A stretch of 64,000 nucleotides of DNA, from assembly GCA_910578275.1 (NCBI GenBank), contig CAJTPR010000004.1, positions 62,001-126,000 on the forward strand, in the 5' to 3' direction. Shown one piece after another: positions 49,220 through 58,405 of this stretch. Position 1 is the first letter of the stretch. Every line of letters begins with the position of its first letter. The notes beneath the pieces were generated by a model, which was given only the letters and a program-made list of their open reading frames with translations, made no database searches and was not told the origin of the DNA. This stretch comes from an uncultured Bacteroidales bacterium (GTDB lineage Bacteria; Bacteroidota; Bacteroidia; Bacteroidales; P3). Both the position numbers and the translations under genes were made by a program.

Positions 49220-51124
49220 ATGGAAAGCGTCATCAACATACTTCCCGAATTCGTAGCCAACCAGATCGCCGCCGGCGAAGTAGTAAACCGCCCCGCCTCG
49301 GCCGTGAAGGAACTGCTTGAAAACGCGGTGGATGCCGGAGCGGGCCGGATAGAACTGCACCTTCAGGACGGCGGACGCACGTTGATCGAAGTGGTGGACG
49401 ACGGTTGCGGCATGAACGCGCAAGACGCCGAACGTTGCTTCCTGCCCCACGCCACTTCCAAGCTGAGCGCGGCCGACGACCTGCAACACATCCGCACGAT
49501 GGGATTCAGGGGCGAGGCCTTGGCTTCGATCGCCGCCGTAGCCCAAGTGGAATTGCAGACCCGTAGGCAGGAAGACGAGACAGGGACACGGCTTTGCGTG
49601 GAAGGAGGGCAAACCGCCGTCAAGGAATCCTGCGCCTGCCCGCCGGGCACGAACATCTGCGTGCGCAACCTCTATTTCAATACTCCCGCCCGTCGCCAGT
49701 TCCTCAAAAGCGACGAGGTGGAATACCGTTACGCGGAAGAAGAATTCAATCGCATGGCATTGGCCCAGCCGGGCATCTGCTTCCAACTATACCGCAACGG
49801 ACAAAAGACAAACCATCTGGAAGCCGCCAACCTGCACCGCCGCATCGTACAGGTTTTCGGAAAGATGTTCGAAAACCGCCTCGTGAAGGTGGCGCAAAAC
49901 GTGCCGGGACTGAACCTGAGCGGTTACGTCTGCACCCCCGACTACAGCATGAAAGGACGCGGCAAGCAGTTCTTCTTCGTCAATCGCCGACATATCCGCC
50001 ACGGCGGATTGGCCAATGCCGTGGAAAAGGCCTACCAAGGCCTGTTGCCCGAGGGAAAATCACCCGCCTTCGTGCTGCATCTGGAAATGGCTCCCGAAGA
50101 AATCGACGTGAACATACATCCGGCAAAGACCGAAATCAGGTTCAAGAACCAGGAACTCGTCTACGGCGTGCTGCTTTCGGCGGTGAAATTCGCCTTGGGC
50201 GTGAACCAGGTGAGCGACAGCATCGATTTCGAGTCCGAACACGCCCTTCCCTATCGCTACAAGCCGCAAGGCTACGTGCCCGACCCGCCGAAACTGAACC
50301 TCCGGGCTGGCTACGACCCCTTTTCCGATCCGCTGCCCAAGGTATCGCGCCCCGCCACGGAAAGCCAAGACTATCGCGAAGCCTATGCACGGAATTTCTC
50401 CTTGATGCAAGAAAGCATGAAAGTGGAAGAAACACCCGCGCAGCTGCTTTTGGATTGCGTGGAGGAAATCCAGGCCGACACACGCCTCGAAAGCCGGCAA
50501 GAGGAGCCAAGGGAAAACGGACAAGCCTCCGGCATTCGCATCTTTCAACTGTTCGACAGTTATATCGTGACCCCGATCAAGTCGGGGCTCGCCCTCATCG
50601 ACCAGCAGGCCGCCTCCGAAAGGGTCATCTACAACGGTTACGTCGATGCAAAGGAAGGCGGGGTGCCTTCCCAAAGCACGCTTTTTCCACAAACCGTGGA
50701 ATTTTCGGCCACCAACGCCGAAATTCTCCGGGAAATCAAGGACGAACTCGGCTCCATGGGCTGGGGCGTGGAATGGATCGGAGGGAAATCGTTCCTGGTG
50801 AACGCCATGCCGCAGGGCGTCTCCGAAAGCAGGGCGCAGGAAATCCTGGGCGAAATCGTCGACACCTATGCAGCCAACCTGCTGCGAAACAAGGCGGGAA
50901 TGCGGCAAAACATCGCCTTGGCGGCCGCCATGCGGCTTGCCATCCCCCAAGGCACGCCGCTTTCTCGTGAAGAAATCCTATATTTGACAAACCAATTGTT
51001 TTCCGGAACCGAACCCGAAATCTCGCCTTCCGGAAAGCCCGTGGTGCGGGTCCTGGACAAGGAAACCCTGGCAGGCCTCTTCCATCGTCCCGTATCCGGC
51101 AAAAAACAGACGGAAAATGTATAA
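49220..51124 (+). CDS. mutL: DNA mismatch repair protein MutL
   Basis: GHKL ATPase that links MutS recognition to strand removal. The 634-residue product shows NQIAAGEVVNRPASAVKELLENAVDAGA in its ATPase part (motif I around residue 12-38), DDGCGM, and TMGFRGEALASI near 95. In the C-terminal dimer domain the endonuclease motif expected in nicking MutLs as DQHA-x2-E-x4-E is degenerate (DQQAASERVIYN), and the Cys-Pro-His metal site reads SPSGKP. I infer that it does not nick DNA by itself, as appears usual in this phylum. It overlaps the rhomboid gene by 8 bases. Confidence 0.94.
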   Translation: MESVINILPEFVANQIAAGEVVNRPASAVKELLENAVDAGAGRIELHLQDGGRTLIEVVDDGCGMNAQDAERCFLPHATSKLSAADDLQHIRTMGFRGEALASIAAVAQVELQTRRQEDETGTRLCVEGGQTAVKESCACPPGTNICVRNLYFNTPARRQFLKSDEVEYRYAEEEFNRMALAQPGICFQLYRNGQKTNHLEAANLHRRIVQVFGKMFENRLVKVAQNVPGLNLSGYVCTPDYSMKGRGKQFFFVNRRHIRHGGLANAVEKAYQGLLPEGKSPAFVLHLEMAPEEIDVNIHPAKTEIRFKNQELVYGVLLSAVKFALGVNQVSDSIDFESEHALPYRYKPQGYVPDPPKLNLRAGYDPFSDPLPKVSRPATESQDYREAYARNFSLMQESMKVEETPAQLLLDCVEEIQADTRLESRQEEPRENGQASGIRIFQLFDSYIVTPIKSGLALIDQQAASERVIYNGYVDAKEGGVPSQSTLFPQTVEFSATNAEILREIKDELGSMGWGVEWIGGKSFLVNAMPQGVSESRAQEILGEIVDTYAANLLRNKAGMRQNIALAAAMRLAIPQGTPLSREEILYLTNQLFSGTEPEISPSGKPVVRVLDKETLAGLFHRPVSGKKQTENV

Positions 51125-51800
51125 CGACCCACAAGAGAACTACCGCATACAAGGTTTTTCGTTCCTTCCTCCGGTAGTAAAGAACCTTTTGATCCTGAAC
51201 GTGCTCTTTTTCCTGGCCGACATCACCCTCGCCCCGAGGGGCATCGACCTGAGCCGCTGGCTGGGATTGCACTATTTCACGGCAAGCGACTTCCATTTCT
51301 GGCAGTTCCTCACCTACATGTTCATGCACGGCAATTTCTCGCACCTGTTCTTCAACATGTTCGCCCTTTGGATGTTCGGCTACGCGCTCGAGAACTACTG
51401 GGGCGGCCGGCGGTTCCTGGTCTATTACCTGGTGACGGGCATCGGTGCGGGCTTGATCCAATGCGGCGTGCAGGCGTGGGAACTTGTACCGCTCATGCGG
51501 CAATTCACGCCGTTCGAAGTACAAGGCTACGTGGACCAGATCGTCACGGTCGGCGCCAGCGGAGCCGTTTTCGGCATCCTGCTCGCTTTCGGCATGTGTT
51601 TTCCCAACGTGCCCATCTACCTTTACTTTTTCATCCCCATACGGGCCAAATGGTTCGTCATCATCTACGGCCTCGTGGAGCTTTTCGCCGGTATCGGCGG
51701 AACCGCCGACGGCGTGGCGCACTTCGCCCATCTGGGCGGAATGATATTCGGCCTGCTGCTTATCCTTTATTGGAAGAAGCACGGCAGCCGGATCCGATGA
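51117..51800 (+). CDS. Rhomboid family intramembrane serine protease
   Basis: A 227-residue inner-membrane protease with about six membrane segments. Seen: FLTYMFMHGNFSHLFFNMFALWMFG near residues 63-87 with the structural HGxxxHxxxN pattern, the catalytic Ser148 in TVGASGAVFG, and the catalytic His in VAHFAHLGGMIFG near 201-204. It should cleave membrane-anchored proteins; substrates are unknown. It overlaps mutL by 8 bases, a frequent arrangement in Bacteroidota. Confidence 0.92.
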   Translation: MYNDPQENYRIQGFSFLPPVVKNLLILNVLFFLADITLAPRGIDLSRWLGLHYFTASDFHFWQFLTYMFMHGNFSHLFFNMFALWMFGYALENYWGGRRFLVYYLVTGIGAGLIQCGVQAWELVPLMRQFTPFEVQGYVDQIVTVGASGAVFGILLAFGMCFPNVPIYLYFFIPIRAKWFVIIYGLVELFAGIGGTADGVAHFAHLGGMIFGLLLILYWKKHGSRIR

Positions 51801-51842
51801 CAATCCCGATATTCCTCGAAATGAAATAAAACACAGAATACC

Positions 51843-54701
51843 ATGATCACAAACAATTTTGCCCGCCGCCACAACGGGCCTGCCCCCGAACAGACACGAA
51901 CGATGTTGCAAGTCATCGGGGTGGACAGCATGGACGAACTGATCGAAAAGACGGTTCCCGCCCGCATCAGGCTTCCCAAACCGCTCGACCTGCCCCCGGC
52001 CATGAACGAATACGAATATCTGAACCATCTTCATGCGCTTGCGGCCAAGAACCAGGTATTCCGTTCCTATATCGGCATGGGCTATTACAACTGCATCACC
52101 CCGGCGGTGATTACCCGCAATATCCTCGAAAATCCGGGTTGGTACACGTCCTACACGCCTTACCAGGCCGAAATCTCCCAAGGTCGCCTGGAAGCCCTGC
52201 TCAACTACCAGACCATGGTGGGCGACATGACCGGCCTGCCGCTGGTCAACGCTTCGTTGCTGGACGAAGGAACCGCCGCCGCCGAAGCCATGATCATGTT
52301 CTATCACGGACGTAACCGCGACAAGGTAAAGGCAAACGCCGCCGTGTGCTTCGTGGACGAACGCATTTTCCCGCAGACGCTCAGCGTCATCGAAACCCGC
52401 GCCCACCTGCTGGGCTTGGAAATAAGGACCGGCCGCATGGAAGAATTCACGTTCACGCCCGAAGTGTTCGGCGCGATCGTACAGCAAATCGACCGCAACG
52501 GACAGGTTCATGAACTGAAACCCTTCATCGACAAGGCGCACGCCGCCGGCGCGTTGGTGGCCGTGGCCTCCGACCTGATGGCCTTGGCCGTCTTGCGCGC
52601 TCCCGGCCAAGACGGCGCCGACTGCGTTCTGGGCAACAGCCAGCGATTCGGCTTGCCCTTGGGCTTCGGTGGTCCTTCGGCAGGCTTCTTCGCCTGTACC
52701 GACACGTTCAAACGTTCCATTCCCGGCCGTATCATCGGCATCACGGTCGACGCGCAAGGCAACCGCGCCCTGCGCCTGGCCCTCCAGACCCGCGAGCAGC
52801 ACATCAAGCGCGACAAGGCCACCTCCAATATCTGTACGGCCCAGGCCTTGATGGCCGTGATGTCCGGAATGTATGCCGTTTATCACGGAAAGGACGGCAT
52901 CCGTCAAATCGCGCTCGACATCCATGCCAACGCCAAGCGGATTGCCAAACGCGGCGCCGAATACGGTTTCAGGCAACTCAATACGGTTTTCTTCGACACG
53001 CTCTGCTTCGAAAGTCCCGTCCCGATCGAAACCGTACGCCAAATCGCGATCGAGCACCGCATCAATTTCAACTACATCGACGCCAAGCGTTTCAGCATCA
53101 GCGTGGACGAGACCACTTCCCTGCACGACGCCCGCGAAATCATCGGCATCCTGGCCCGGGCCGTGGGCAAGGAACACGTCTGCCAAGGCGGACATTGCTG
53201 CCAAGGCAACTGCAAGCACGAGGTGACGGAGGACATTCCCCAAGCCTTGCGCCGCGACACGCCCTACCTGGAACACTCCGTGTTCAACACCTACCACAGC
53301 GAAACGGAAATGATGCGCTATATCAAGAAGCTGGAAGAAAAAGACCTTTCGCTCAACCGCGCCATGATACCGCTGGGTTCCTGCACGATGAAACTGAATG
53401 CGGCCGCCGAAATGATGTGCCTGAGCCTGCCCGGACTGGCTTCCATCCATCCTTTCGTGCCCGCCGACCAAGCGCAGGGCTACCATGAACTCATCGACCG
53501 CCTGGAAAAGGACCTGTGCGAGATAACGGGTTTCGCCAAGGCCTTGTTCCAACCCAACTCGGGAGCGGCGGGCGAATATGCGGGCCTGTCCGTCATCCGG
53601 GCCTACCAGGAAGCCAAGGGCGAAGGACACCGGAACATTTGCCTCATTCCCGCCTCCGCCCACGGTACCAATCCCGCTTCGGCGGCCATGGCCGGGTTGA
53701 AGGTCGTGGTGGTGGCCTCCACGCCCGAAGGCGAAATCGACGTGAACGACCTCAAGGCCAAAGTGGCTGAAATGGGCAAGGACGTTTCCTGCCTCATGAT
53801 CACCTATCCTTCCACACACGGCGTTTTCGAGGAAGCGGTGCTCGACATACTTGAAATCGTGCATGGCTGCGGAGCCCAGGTCTATATGGACGGGGCGAAC
53901 ATGAACGCGCAGGTAGGATTGACCTCGCCCGGCTTCATGGGTGCCGACGTATGCCATCTCAACCTGCACAAGACTTTCGCCATGCCCCACGGCGGCGGCG
54001 GTCCCGGCGTAGGCCCCATCTGCGTGGCCAAGCATCTGGCGCCGTACCTGCCCGACCACGTGATGGTTCCCGTGAGTCATACCGGACGCGACGCCGTCTC
54101 CTCGTCGCCCTACGGCAGCGCGTTCATACTGCCCATCACCTACGGCTATATCCGCATGTTGGGCGCCGAAGGCCTCAAGTCGGCCACCGAACACGCCATC
54201 TTGAACGCCAACTACCTGCGTGCACGGCTCAAGGATCATTACAAGATCTTCTTCACCGGCAAGCAAGGCATGTGCGCGCACGAAATGATCTTGGACTGCA
54301 ACGCTTTCATGATGAGCGCCAACATCCAAGTGGGCGATATAGCCAAACGACTGATGGACTATGGTTTCCACGCTCCTACCGTGGCGTTCCCCGTTCATGG
54401 CACGTTGATGGTGGAACCCACCGAAAGCGAACCTCTTTCCGAACTGGATCGTCTGGTAGATGCGTTTGTGGCCATCCGTCAGGAAATCGCCGACATCGAA
54501 AACGGCAAGGCCGACCGCGAGAACAACATCATCAAAAACGCGCCGCACACGCAATACGTGGTTTGCGCCGACGAATGGAAATATCCCTATACCCGCAAAC
54601 AAGCCGCTTTCCCGCTGCCGCACGATGACAAGTACTGGCCTACGTGCGGAAAGGTAGATGATGCGTACGGGGATCGCAACCTCCAATGCACCCTCAAGTA
54701 A
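51843..54701 (+). CDS. gcvP: Glycine dehydrogenase (decarboxylating), P protein
   Basis: PLP enzyme of the glycine cleavage system: decarboxylates glycine and passes the aminomethyl group to the H protein. The 952-residue length is that of the undivided P protein. Seen: RRHNGP near residue 9, TPYQAEISQGRLEALLNYQ, the glycine-rich GLPLGFGGPSAGFFA near 275, and the PLP Lys710 in LHKTFAMPHGGGGPG. gcvT, gcvH and lpd are not in the window. It begins 42 bases after the rhomboid gene. Confidence 0.96.
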   Translation: MITNNFARRHNGPAPEQTRTMLQVIGVDSMDELIEKTVPARIRLPKPLDLPPAMNEYEYLNHLHALAAKNQVFRSYIGMGYYNCITPAVITRNILENPGWYTSYTPYQAEISQGRLEALLNYQTMVGDMTGLPLVNASLLDEGTAAAEAMIMFYHGRNRDKVKANAAVCFVDERIFPQTLSVIETRAHLLGLEIRTGRMEEFTFTPEVFGAIVQQIDRNGQVHELKPFIDKAHAAGALVAVASDLMALAVLRAPGQDGADCVLGNSQRFGLPLGFGGPSAGFFACTDTFKRSIPGRIIGITVDAQGNRALRLALQTREQHIKRDKATSNICTAQALMAVMSGMYAVYHGKDGIRQIALDIHANAKRIAKRGAEYGFRQLNTVFFDTLCFESPVPIETVRQIAIEHRINFNYIDAKRFSISVDETTSLHDAREIIGILARAVGKEHVCQGGHCCQGNCKHEVTEDIPQALRRDTPYLEHSVFNTYHSETEMMRYIKKLEEKDLSLNRAMIPLGSCTMKLNAAAEMMCLSLPGLASIHPFVPADQAQGYHELIDRLEKDLCEITGFAKALFQPNSGAAGEYAGLSVIRAYQEAKGEGHRNICLIPASAHGTNPASAAMAGLKVVVVASTPEGEIDVNDLKAKVAEMGKDVSCLMITYPSTHGVFEEAVLDILEIVHGCGAQVYMDGANMNAQVGLTSPGFMGADVCHLNLHKTFAMPHGGGGPGVGPICVAKHLAPYLPDHVMVPVSHTGRDAVSSSPYGSAFILPITYGYIRMLGAEGLKSATEHAILNANYLRARLKDHYKIFFTGKQGMCAHEMILDCNAFMMSANIQVGDIAKRLMDYGFHAPTVAFPVHGTLMVEPTESEPLSELDRLVDAFVAIRQEIADIENGKADRENNIIKNAPHTQYVVCADEWKYPYTRKQAAFPLPHDDKYWPTCGKVDDAYGDRNLQCTLK

Positions 54702-54856
54702 AAGGTGAAAGGCGAAAGGTCTCCGGCTGCCAGGTCACGTACCTCACCGTACGCTTCCTCGCATCAAGAAGCCCTGCCGCCTTGCCTTCCATCCGACTTA
54801 CCCTTTCACCGGATCAAGAAACCCCACCTTCGGATTTTTTCGATCCGGTACGACGA

Positions 54857-54886
54857 GAAGCGGGGCGGCAAAAGCCGCCCCGCTTC
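54857..54886. terminator. Strong hairpin between convergent gcvP and menA
   Basis: Perfect 13-base-pair GC-rich inverted repeat (GAAGCGGGGCGGC against its complement) with an AAAA loop, 155 bases after gcvP. No T-run follows on either strand, so it may be a factor-assisted stop or an RNA-stabilising hairpin for both convergent transcripts. The rest of 54702-54950 holds no recognised gene. Confidence 0.55.
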
Positions 54887-54950
54887 CCTTAAAGTCATTC
54901 CCTTCCTCCGGTTCTCCCAAACCGGGAGCCGAGGCCATGCTTTCCGGCTT

Positions 54951-55850
54951 TCAAGCCCGGCACACGACCAATACGCCAAGAAGCAACAAGGTGAATAACA
55001 ATAGATTGAACGCGCTTCTACCCAATAACGCATTGAACGCGCTTCCTTGGGCATGGACAAGTCTTGACCACGTGCTTATGTGACATGCCATATAAAGCAA
55101 TGGAACAAACCACGTCCACATAGGCAGCCTAAGCCACAACGGCGTCATGATCACCATGGCGGCGATGCCGGACAAAAGATATGCGCGCCCCATCGTCTTC
55201 CGGCCGAAAATAACGACAGTGGTACGTTTGCCTGCCGCCATATCGTCTTCCATGTCCCGGTAGTTGTTCACGACAAGGACATTCGCGGCAAGCAGCCCTA
55301 TGGCCACCGACAATGCCAGCGAGACCGGCAGTTCATACCACCCGCCCGTCTGCAGATAAGCGGTGAACGTCACCGGAACCAACCCGAAGAATACCACCAC
55401 CGCCACATCGCCAAGCCCGTGATGCGACAACGGATAAGGCCCCGCGCTGTATGCCACCGCGAAGAACAATATGGCGCAACCCGCGGGAAGAAGCCATGAT
55501 CCGCCATAGTACAACAAGGCGCAACCTATGACGGCCGATACGCCCAAGCTCACGAACATGGCACGTTTCATGGCTCGGGGACTGATGTCGCCCTCGGTCA
55601 CCCCACGCCTGAATCCGGCTCGACCCTTACGGTCGATCCCGTTCTTGAAATCGTAATATTCATTGCCGAAATTCGCCGCTATCTGTGCCGACAAGGCGAA
55701 AAAGAGACACAGCAAGGCCGGTACGAACGAAAAACGCCCTTGCCATACGGCAAGACCGCAACCTGCCAGCACGCCCGAAACACCTACCGGCAGCGTCCGT
55801 AGACGCATGGCCTCCATCCATTTGCTCCCGGCAGCGTCAATCCTTGCCAT
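54951..55850 (-). CDS. menA: 1,4-dihydroxy-2-naphthoate polyprenyltransferase
   Basis: Inner-membrane enzyme that attaches the prenyl chain to dihydroxynaphthoate in menaquinone synthesis. The 299-residue product has about eight membrane segments. Seen: MRLRTLPVGVSGVLAG near residue 15, the first Asp-rich site NFGNEYYDFKNGID near 60, and the second NNYRDMEDD near 195. It starts within the last 14 bases of ubiE, and together they carry out the last two steps of menaquinone synthesis. I prefer the ATG at 55850 to a TTG five codons upstream. Confidence 0.94.
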   Translation of the reverse strand: MARIDAAGSKWMEAMRLRTLPVGVSGVLAGCGLAVWQGRFSFVPALLCLFFALSAQIAANFGNEYYDFKNGIDRKGRAGFRRGVTEGDISPRAMKRAMFVSLGVSAVIGCALLYYGGSWLLPAGCAILFFAVAYSAGPYPLSHHGLGDVAVVVFFGLVPVTFTAYLQTGGWYELPVSLALSVAIGLLAANVLVVNNYRDMEDDMAAGKRTTVVIFGRKTMGRAYLLSGIAAMVIMTPLWLRLPMWTWFVPLLYMACHISTWSRLVHAQGSAFNALLGRSAFNLLLFTLLLLGVLVVCRA

Positions 55851-56577
55851 CTTTCCCCTTGTCAAAGTCCCGGCCTTCCGTTTTTTTCACCCCTATGTAC
55901 ATGCGGCAAATCCCGAAAGCGAACGCCTTGTGACGTACCTCCCCGAAGCCGGCTTCCCGCAGCATGTCCATGAACTTTTCCGGTGCAGGAAATCGAAGAA
56001 CCGAATCCGGAAGGTATTCATACGCGCCCCGGTTTCCTGACACGCGCGCCCCTATGGCCGGAAGTACTTTCAAGAAATAAATCTTGTAGCACACACGTGC
56101 AAAGGCATTCGAGGGAACCGAAAGTTCCAAGACCACCAATTTTCCGCCGGGTTTCAAGACACGCCACATCTCCTTGATACCCGCCCCGACATGCTCGAAA
56201 TTACGGACGCCGAAGCCTACGGAAACCCTGTCGAACGTGCCGTCGGAATAGACCAGCGCCTCGCCGTCTCCTTGTTCCATGGACGCATCGACACCGGCAT
56301 CCGCGATCTTCACCCTACCCGCCTTCATCATTTCTTCCGACAGGTCCACACCGACGATACGGCTGCCCGGAGCCGCCTTTTTCGCGATTTCAATCGTAAG
56401 GTCGCCTGTCCCGCAGGCCACGTCGAGAACGGCAAGCGGTTCGGAGACATCGATCAACTCGCCTACCGCCTTCTTGCGCCATCCCTTATCGACATGACAC
56501 GACAAGAGATGATTCAACTTGTCGTAGGCGGGCGCGATATCGTCGAACAAACTTCTTATTTTTTCTTTTTCCGGCAT
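55837..56577 (-). CDS. ubiE: Demethylmenaquinone methyltransferase
   Basis: SAM-dependent C-methyltransferase that finishes menaquinone synthesis (also called menG/menH in some species). The 246-residue product shows FDDIAPAYDKLNHLLS near residue 10, the SAM motif VLDVACGTGDLT near 49, GVDLSEEMM, the family phrase VGFGVRNFEHV near 114, and a YEYLPDSVLRFP segment. I use the ATG at 56577; a GTG just before it is possible. A TAATTTTG promoter element lies 45 bases upstream. It overlaps menA by 14 bases. Confidence 0.94.
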   Translation of the reverse strand: MPEKEKIRSLFDDIAPAYDKLNHLLSCHVDKGWRKKAVGELIDVSEPLAVLDVACGTGDLTIEIAKKAAPGSRIVGVDLSEEMMKAGRVKIADAGVDASMEQGDGEALVYSDGTFDRVSVGFGVRNFEHVGAGIKEMWRVLKPGGKLVVLELSVPSNAFARVCYKIYFLKVLPAIGARVSGNRGAYEYLPDSVLRFPAPEKFMDMLREAGFGEVRHKAFAFGICRMYIGVKKTEGRDFDKGKDGKD

Positions 56578-56622
56578 CACCCGATTTTTGGTTCCGAATA
56601 TCGATACGATACGTCACGGACG

Positions 56623-56630
56623 CAAAATTA
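56623..56630 (-). promoter_or_regulatory. -7 element of ubiE-menA promoter
   Basis: TAATTTTG on the minus strand matches TAnnTTTG, 45 bases before the ubiE ATG. The neighbouring 170 bases up to the hutH terminator hold no recognisable gene. Confidence 0.55.
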
Positions 56631-56807
56631 CTTGAATTCGCAAATATCCCATGTATCGTTCGCATGGCTTTCCGACCATACATTACCGCCCGCCGGCAAA
56701 ATCACGGTATCGAGCGTAAACACGGTTTTTCCGTTCTTCGTTATTTGCAATATGCCATGGAGTTTGTCGTATTAACAAAAAATAAGAAACATGACCCGAA
56801 CGCGCAA

Positions 56808-56840
56808 TAAAAAAGCCGGAGTATCGGAGTACCCCGGCTC
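56808..56840 (-). terminator. Intrinsic terminator after hutH
   Basis: On the minus strand AGCCGG ... CCGGCT, with an extra internal GTA/TAC pairing, is followed by TTTTTTATT. It closes the minus-strand run that starts with arcA. Confidence 0.8.
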
Positions 56841-56871
56841 GCGTCGTCTACGACCATGGCCGCCATCACGA

Positions 56872-58389
56872 TCAGATGCTGTAATTACGCAGGAAATCCA
56901 CCGACTTGCCGATAAGCGGATACATCACCGTGTCGTCTTCGATAAAGGCCACTTCCTTGCGGTAGGCGGCCAGGAATTTTTCGAGGATGGCCGAAGTCTT
57001 GACGGGACGACGGAATTCAAAGGCCTGGGCGGCATTGAAAAGTTCGATGGCCAGGACCCTCTCGGTATTGTCCATGACACGATAGGCCTTGGTGGCGGCA
57101 TTCGCTCCCATGCTCACATGGTCTTCCTGTCCTTGGGAGGACTCGATGGAATCGACGCTGGCTGGGCAACAAAGCTGCTTGTTCTGGCTCACGATCGAAG
57201 CGGCGGCATACTGGGGTATCATGAAGCCGCTGTTCAGCCCCGGTTTCTTCACCAAGAAACTGGGCAGACCGCGTTTGCCGGCGATAAGCTGGTAGGTACG
57301 CCGTTCGGAAATGTTCGCCAGTTCGGCCACGGCGATGCTCAGGAAATCCTGCGTGAGCGCCAAAGGCTGCCCGTGGAAGTTTCCTGCCGACACGACCAGG
57401 TCCTTGTCGGGAAAGACGGTGGGATTGTCGGTGACGGCGTTGATTTCCTCAAACGTGATGCGGCTCACGTATTCGATGGCATCCTTGGAGGCACCATGCA
57501 CCTGCGGAATGCAACGGAAAGAATACGGATCCTGCACGTGTTCTTTCTTGCGGGCTATCATCTTGCTGCCCTTCAAATATTTGCGGAATGCCGCCGCCGT
57601 GTCCACCTGCCCCTTGTGGCGACGAACGTCCTGGATTTCGGGATAAAAAGGTTCGATCCGTCCGTCGAAGGCTTCCAGCGACAAAGCGCCGATCAAATCC
57701 GCCAAACGACTTATTTTTTTTGCTTTCAAAACATTATGAACCGCGAACGAGTTCATGAACTGGGTTCCGTTCAACAACGCGAGCCCTTCCTTGGAGGCCA
57801 GCGCGATCGGCTTCCAGCCGTATTTCTTCAGCACCTGGGCGGCGGGACGCTTCTCGCCCTTCACCCAGACTTCGCCCAAGCCGATCAAAGGCAGGCACAT
57901 GTGCGCCAACGGAGCCAGGTCGCCCGAGGCGCCCAACGAACCCTGCTGATATACGACCGGCAACACGTCGTTGTTGAAAAAATCGGCCAGACGCTGGATC
58001 GTTACCACCTGCACGCCCGAATTGCCATACGAAAGCGACTTGATCTTCATGAGCAACATGAGCTTCACCACCTCTTCCGGAACCGGTTCGCCCAAACCGC
58101 AGGCATGCGACATCATCAGGTTTTCCTGCAAGCGGGAAAGTTGCTTTTCGGAAATACTCACGTTGCACAACGAACCGAAGCCGGTGGTCACGCCGTAAAT
58201 GGGCTCCTTGTGGGTCTTGGTCTTCAGGTCCAGGTAGTCGCGACATTTCTTGACCGCCGCCAACACGTCTTTCGACAAACGGATCTGCATGTTTTCAGCC
58301 ACGATCCGTTCGATTTCGTCAAAACTGAGATCTTTCAACGTGATCTCGAAAATCTTCTGTTTCATATCTTCGTTATTATATCTTTCCAT
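56872..58389 (-). CDS. hutH: Histidine ammonia-lyase
   Basis: Removes ammonia from histidine to give urocanate using the self-formed MIO cofactor. The 505-residue product shows GVTTGFGSLCNV near residue 66, the Ser-His selectivity pair in MMSHACGLGE near 93, the MIO triad Ala-Ser155-Gly in GSLGASGDLAPLAH, and NGTQFMNSF near 205. The Ser-His pair favours HAL over tyrosine or phenylalanine lyases. Other hut genes are absent here; instead it follows hisS by 16 bases. An alternative ATG at 58365 removes eight unconserved residues and may be the true start. Confidence 0.93.
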   Translation of the reverse strand: MERYNNEDMKQKIFEITLKDLSFDEIERIVAENMQIRLSKDVLAAVKKCRDYLDLKTKTHKEPIYGVTTGFGSLCNVSISEKQLSRLQENLMMSHACGLGEPVPEEVVKLMLLMKIKSLSYGNSGVQVVTIQRLADFFNNDVLPVVYQQGSLGASGDLAPLAHMCLPLIGLGEVWVKGEKRPAAQVLKKYGWKPIALASKEGLALLNGTQFMNSFAVHNVLKAKKISRLADLIGALSLEAFDGRIEPFYPEIQDVRRHKGQVDTAAAFRKYLKGSKMIARKKEHVQDPYSFRCIPQVHGASKDAIEYVSRITFEEINAVTDNPTVFPDKDLVVSAGNFHGQPLALTQDFLSIAVAELANISERRTYQLIAGKRGLPSFLVKKPGLNSGFMIPQYAAASIVSQNKQLCCPASVDSIESSQGQEDHVSMGANAATKAYRVMDNTERVLAIELFNAAQAFEFRRPVKTSAILEKFLAAYRKEVAFIEDDTVMYPLIGKSVDFLRNYSI

Positions 58390-58405
58390 AGCAATGCGAT
58401 TCGCG

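Noticed and set aside
50736..54686. A 1316-codon open frame on the minus strand opposite gcvP, the rhomboid gene and mutL
   Set aside because: It is a shadow of GC-rich coding sequence: its translation is rich in His, Gly, Val and Ala with no motif, and it crosses three well-supported plus-strand genes and a gene boundary.
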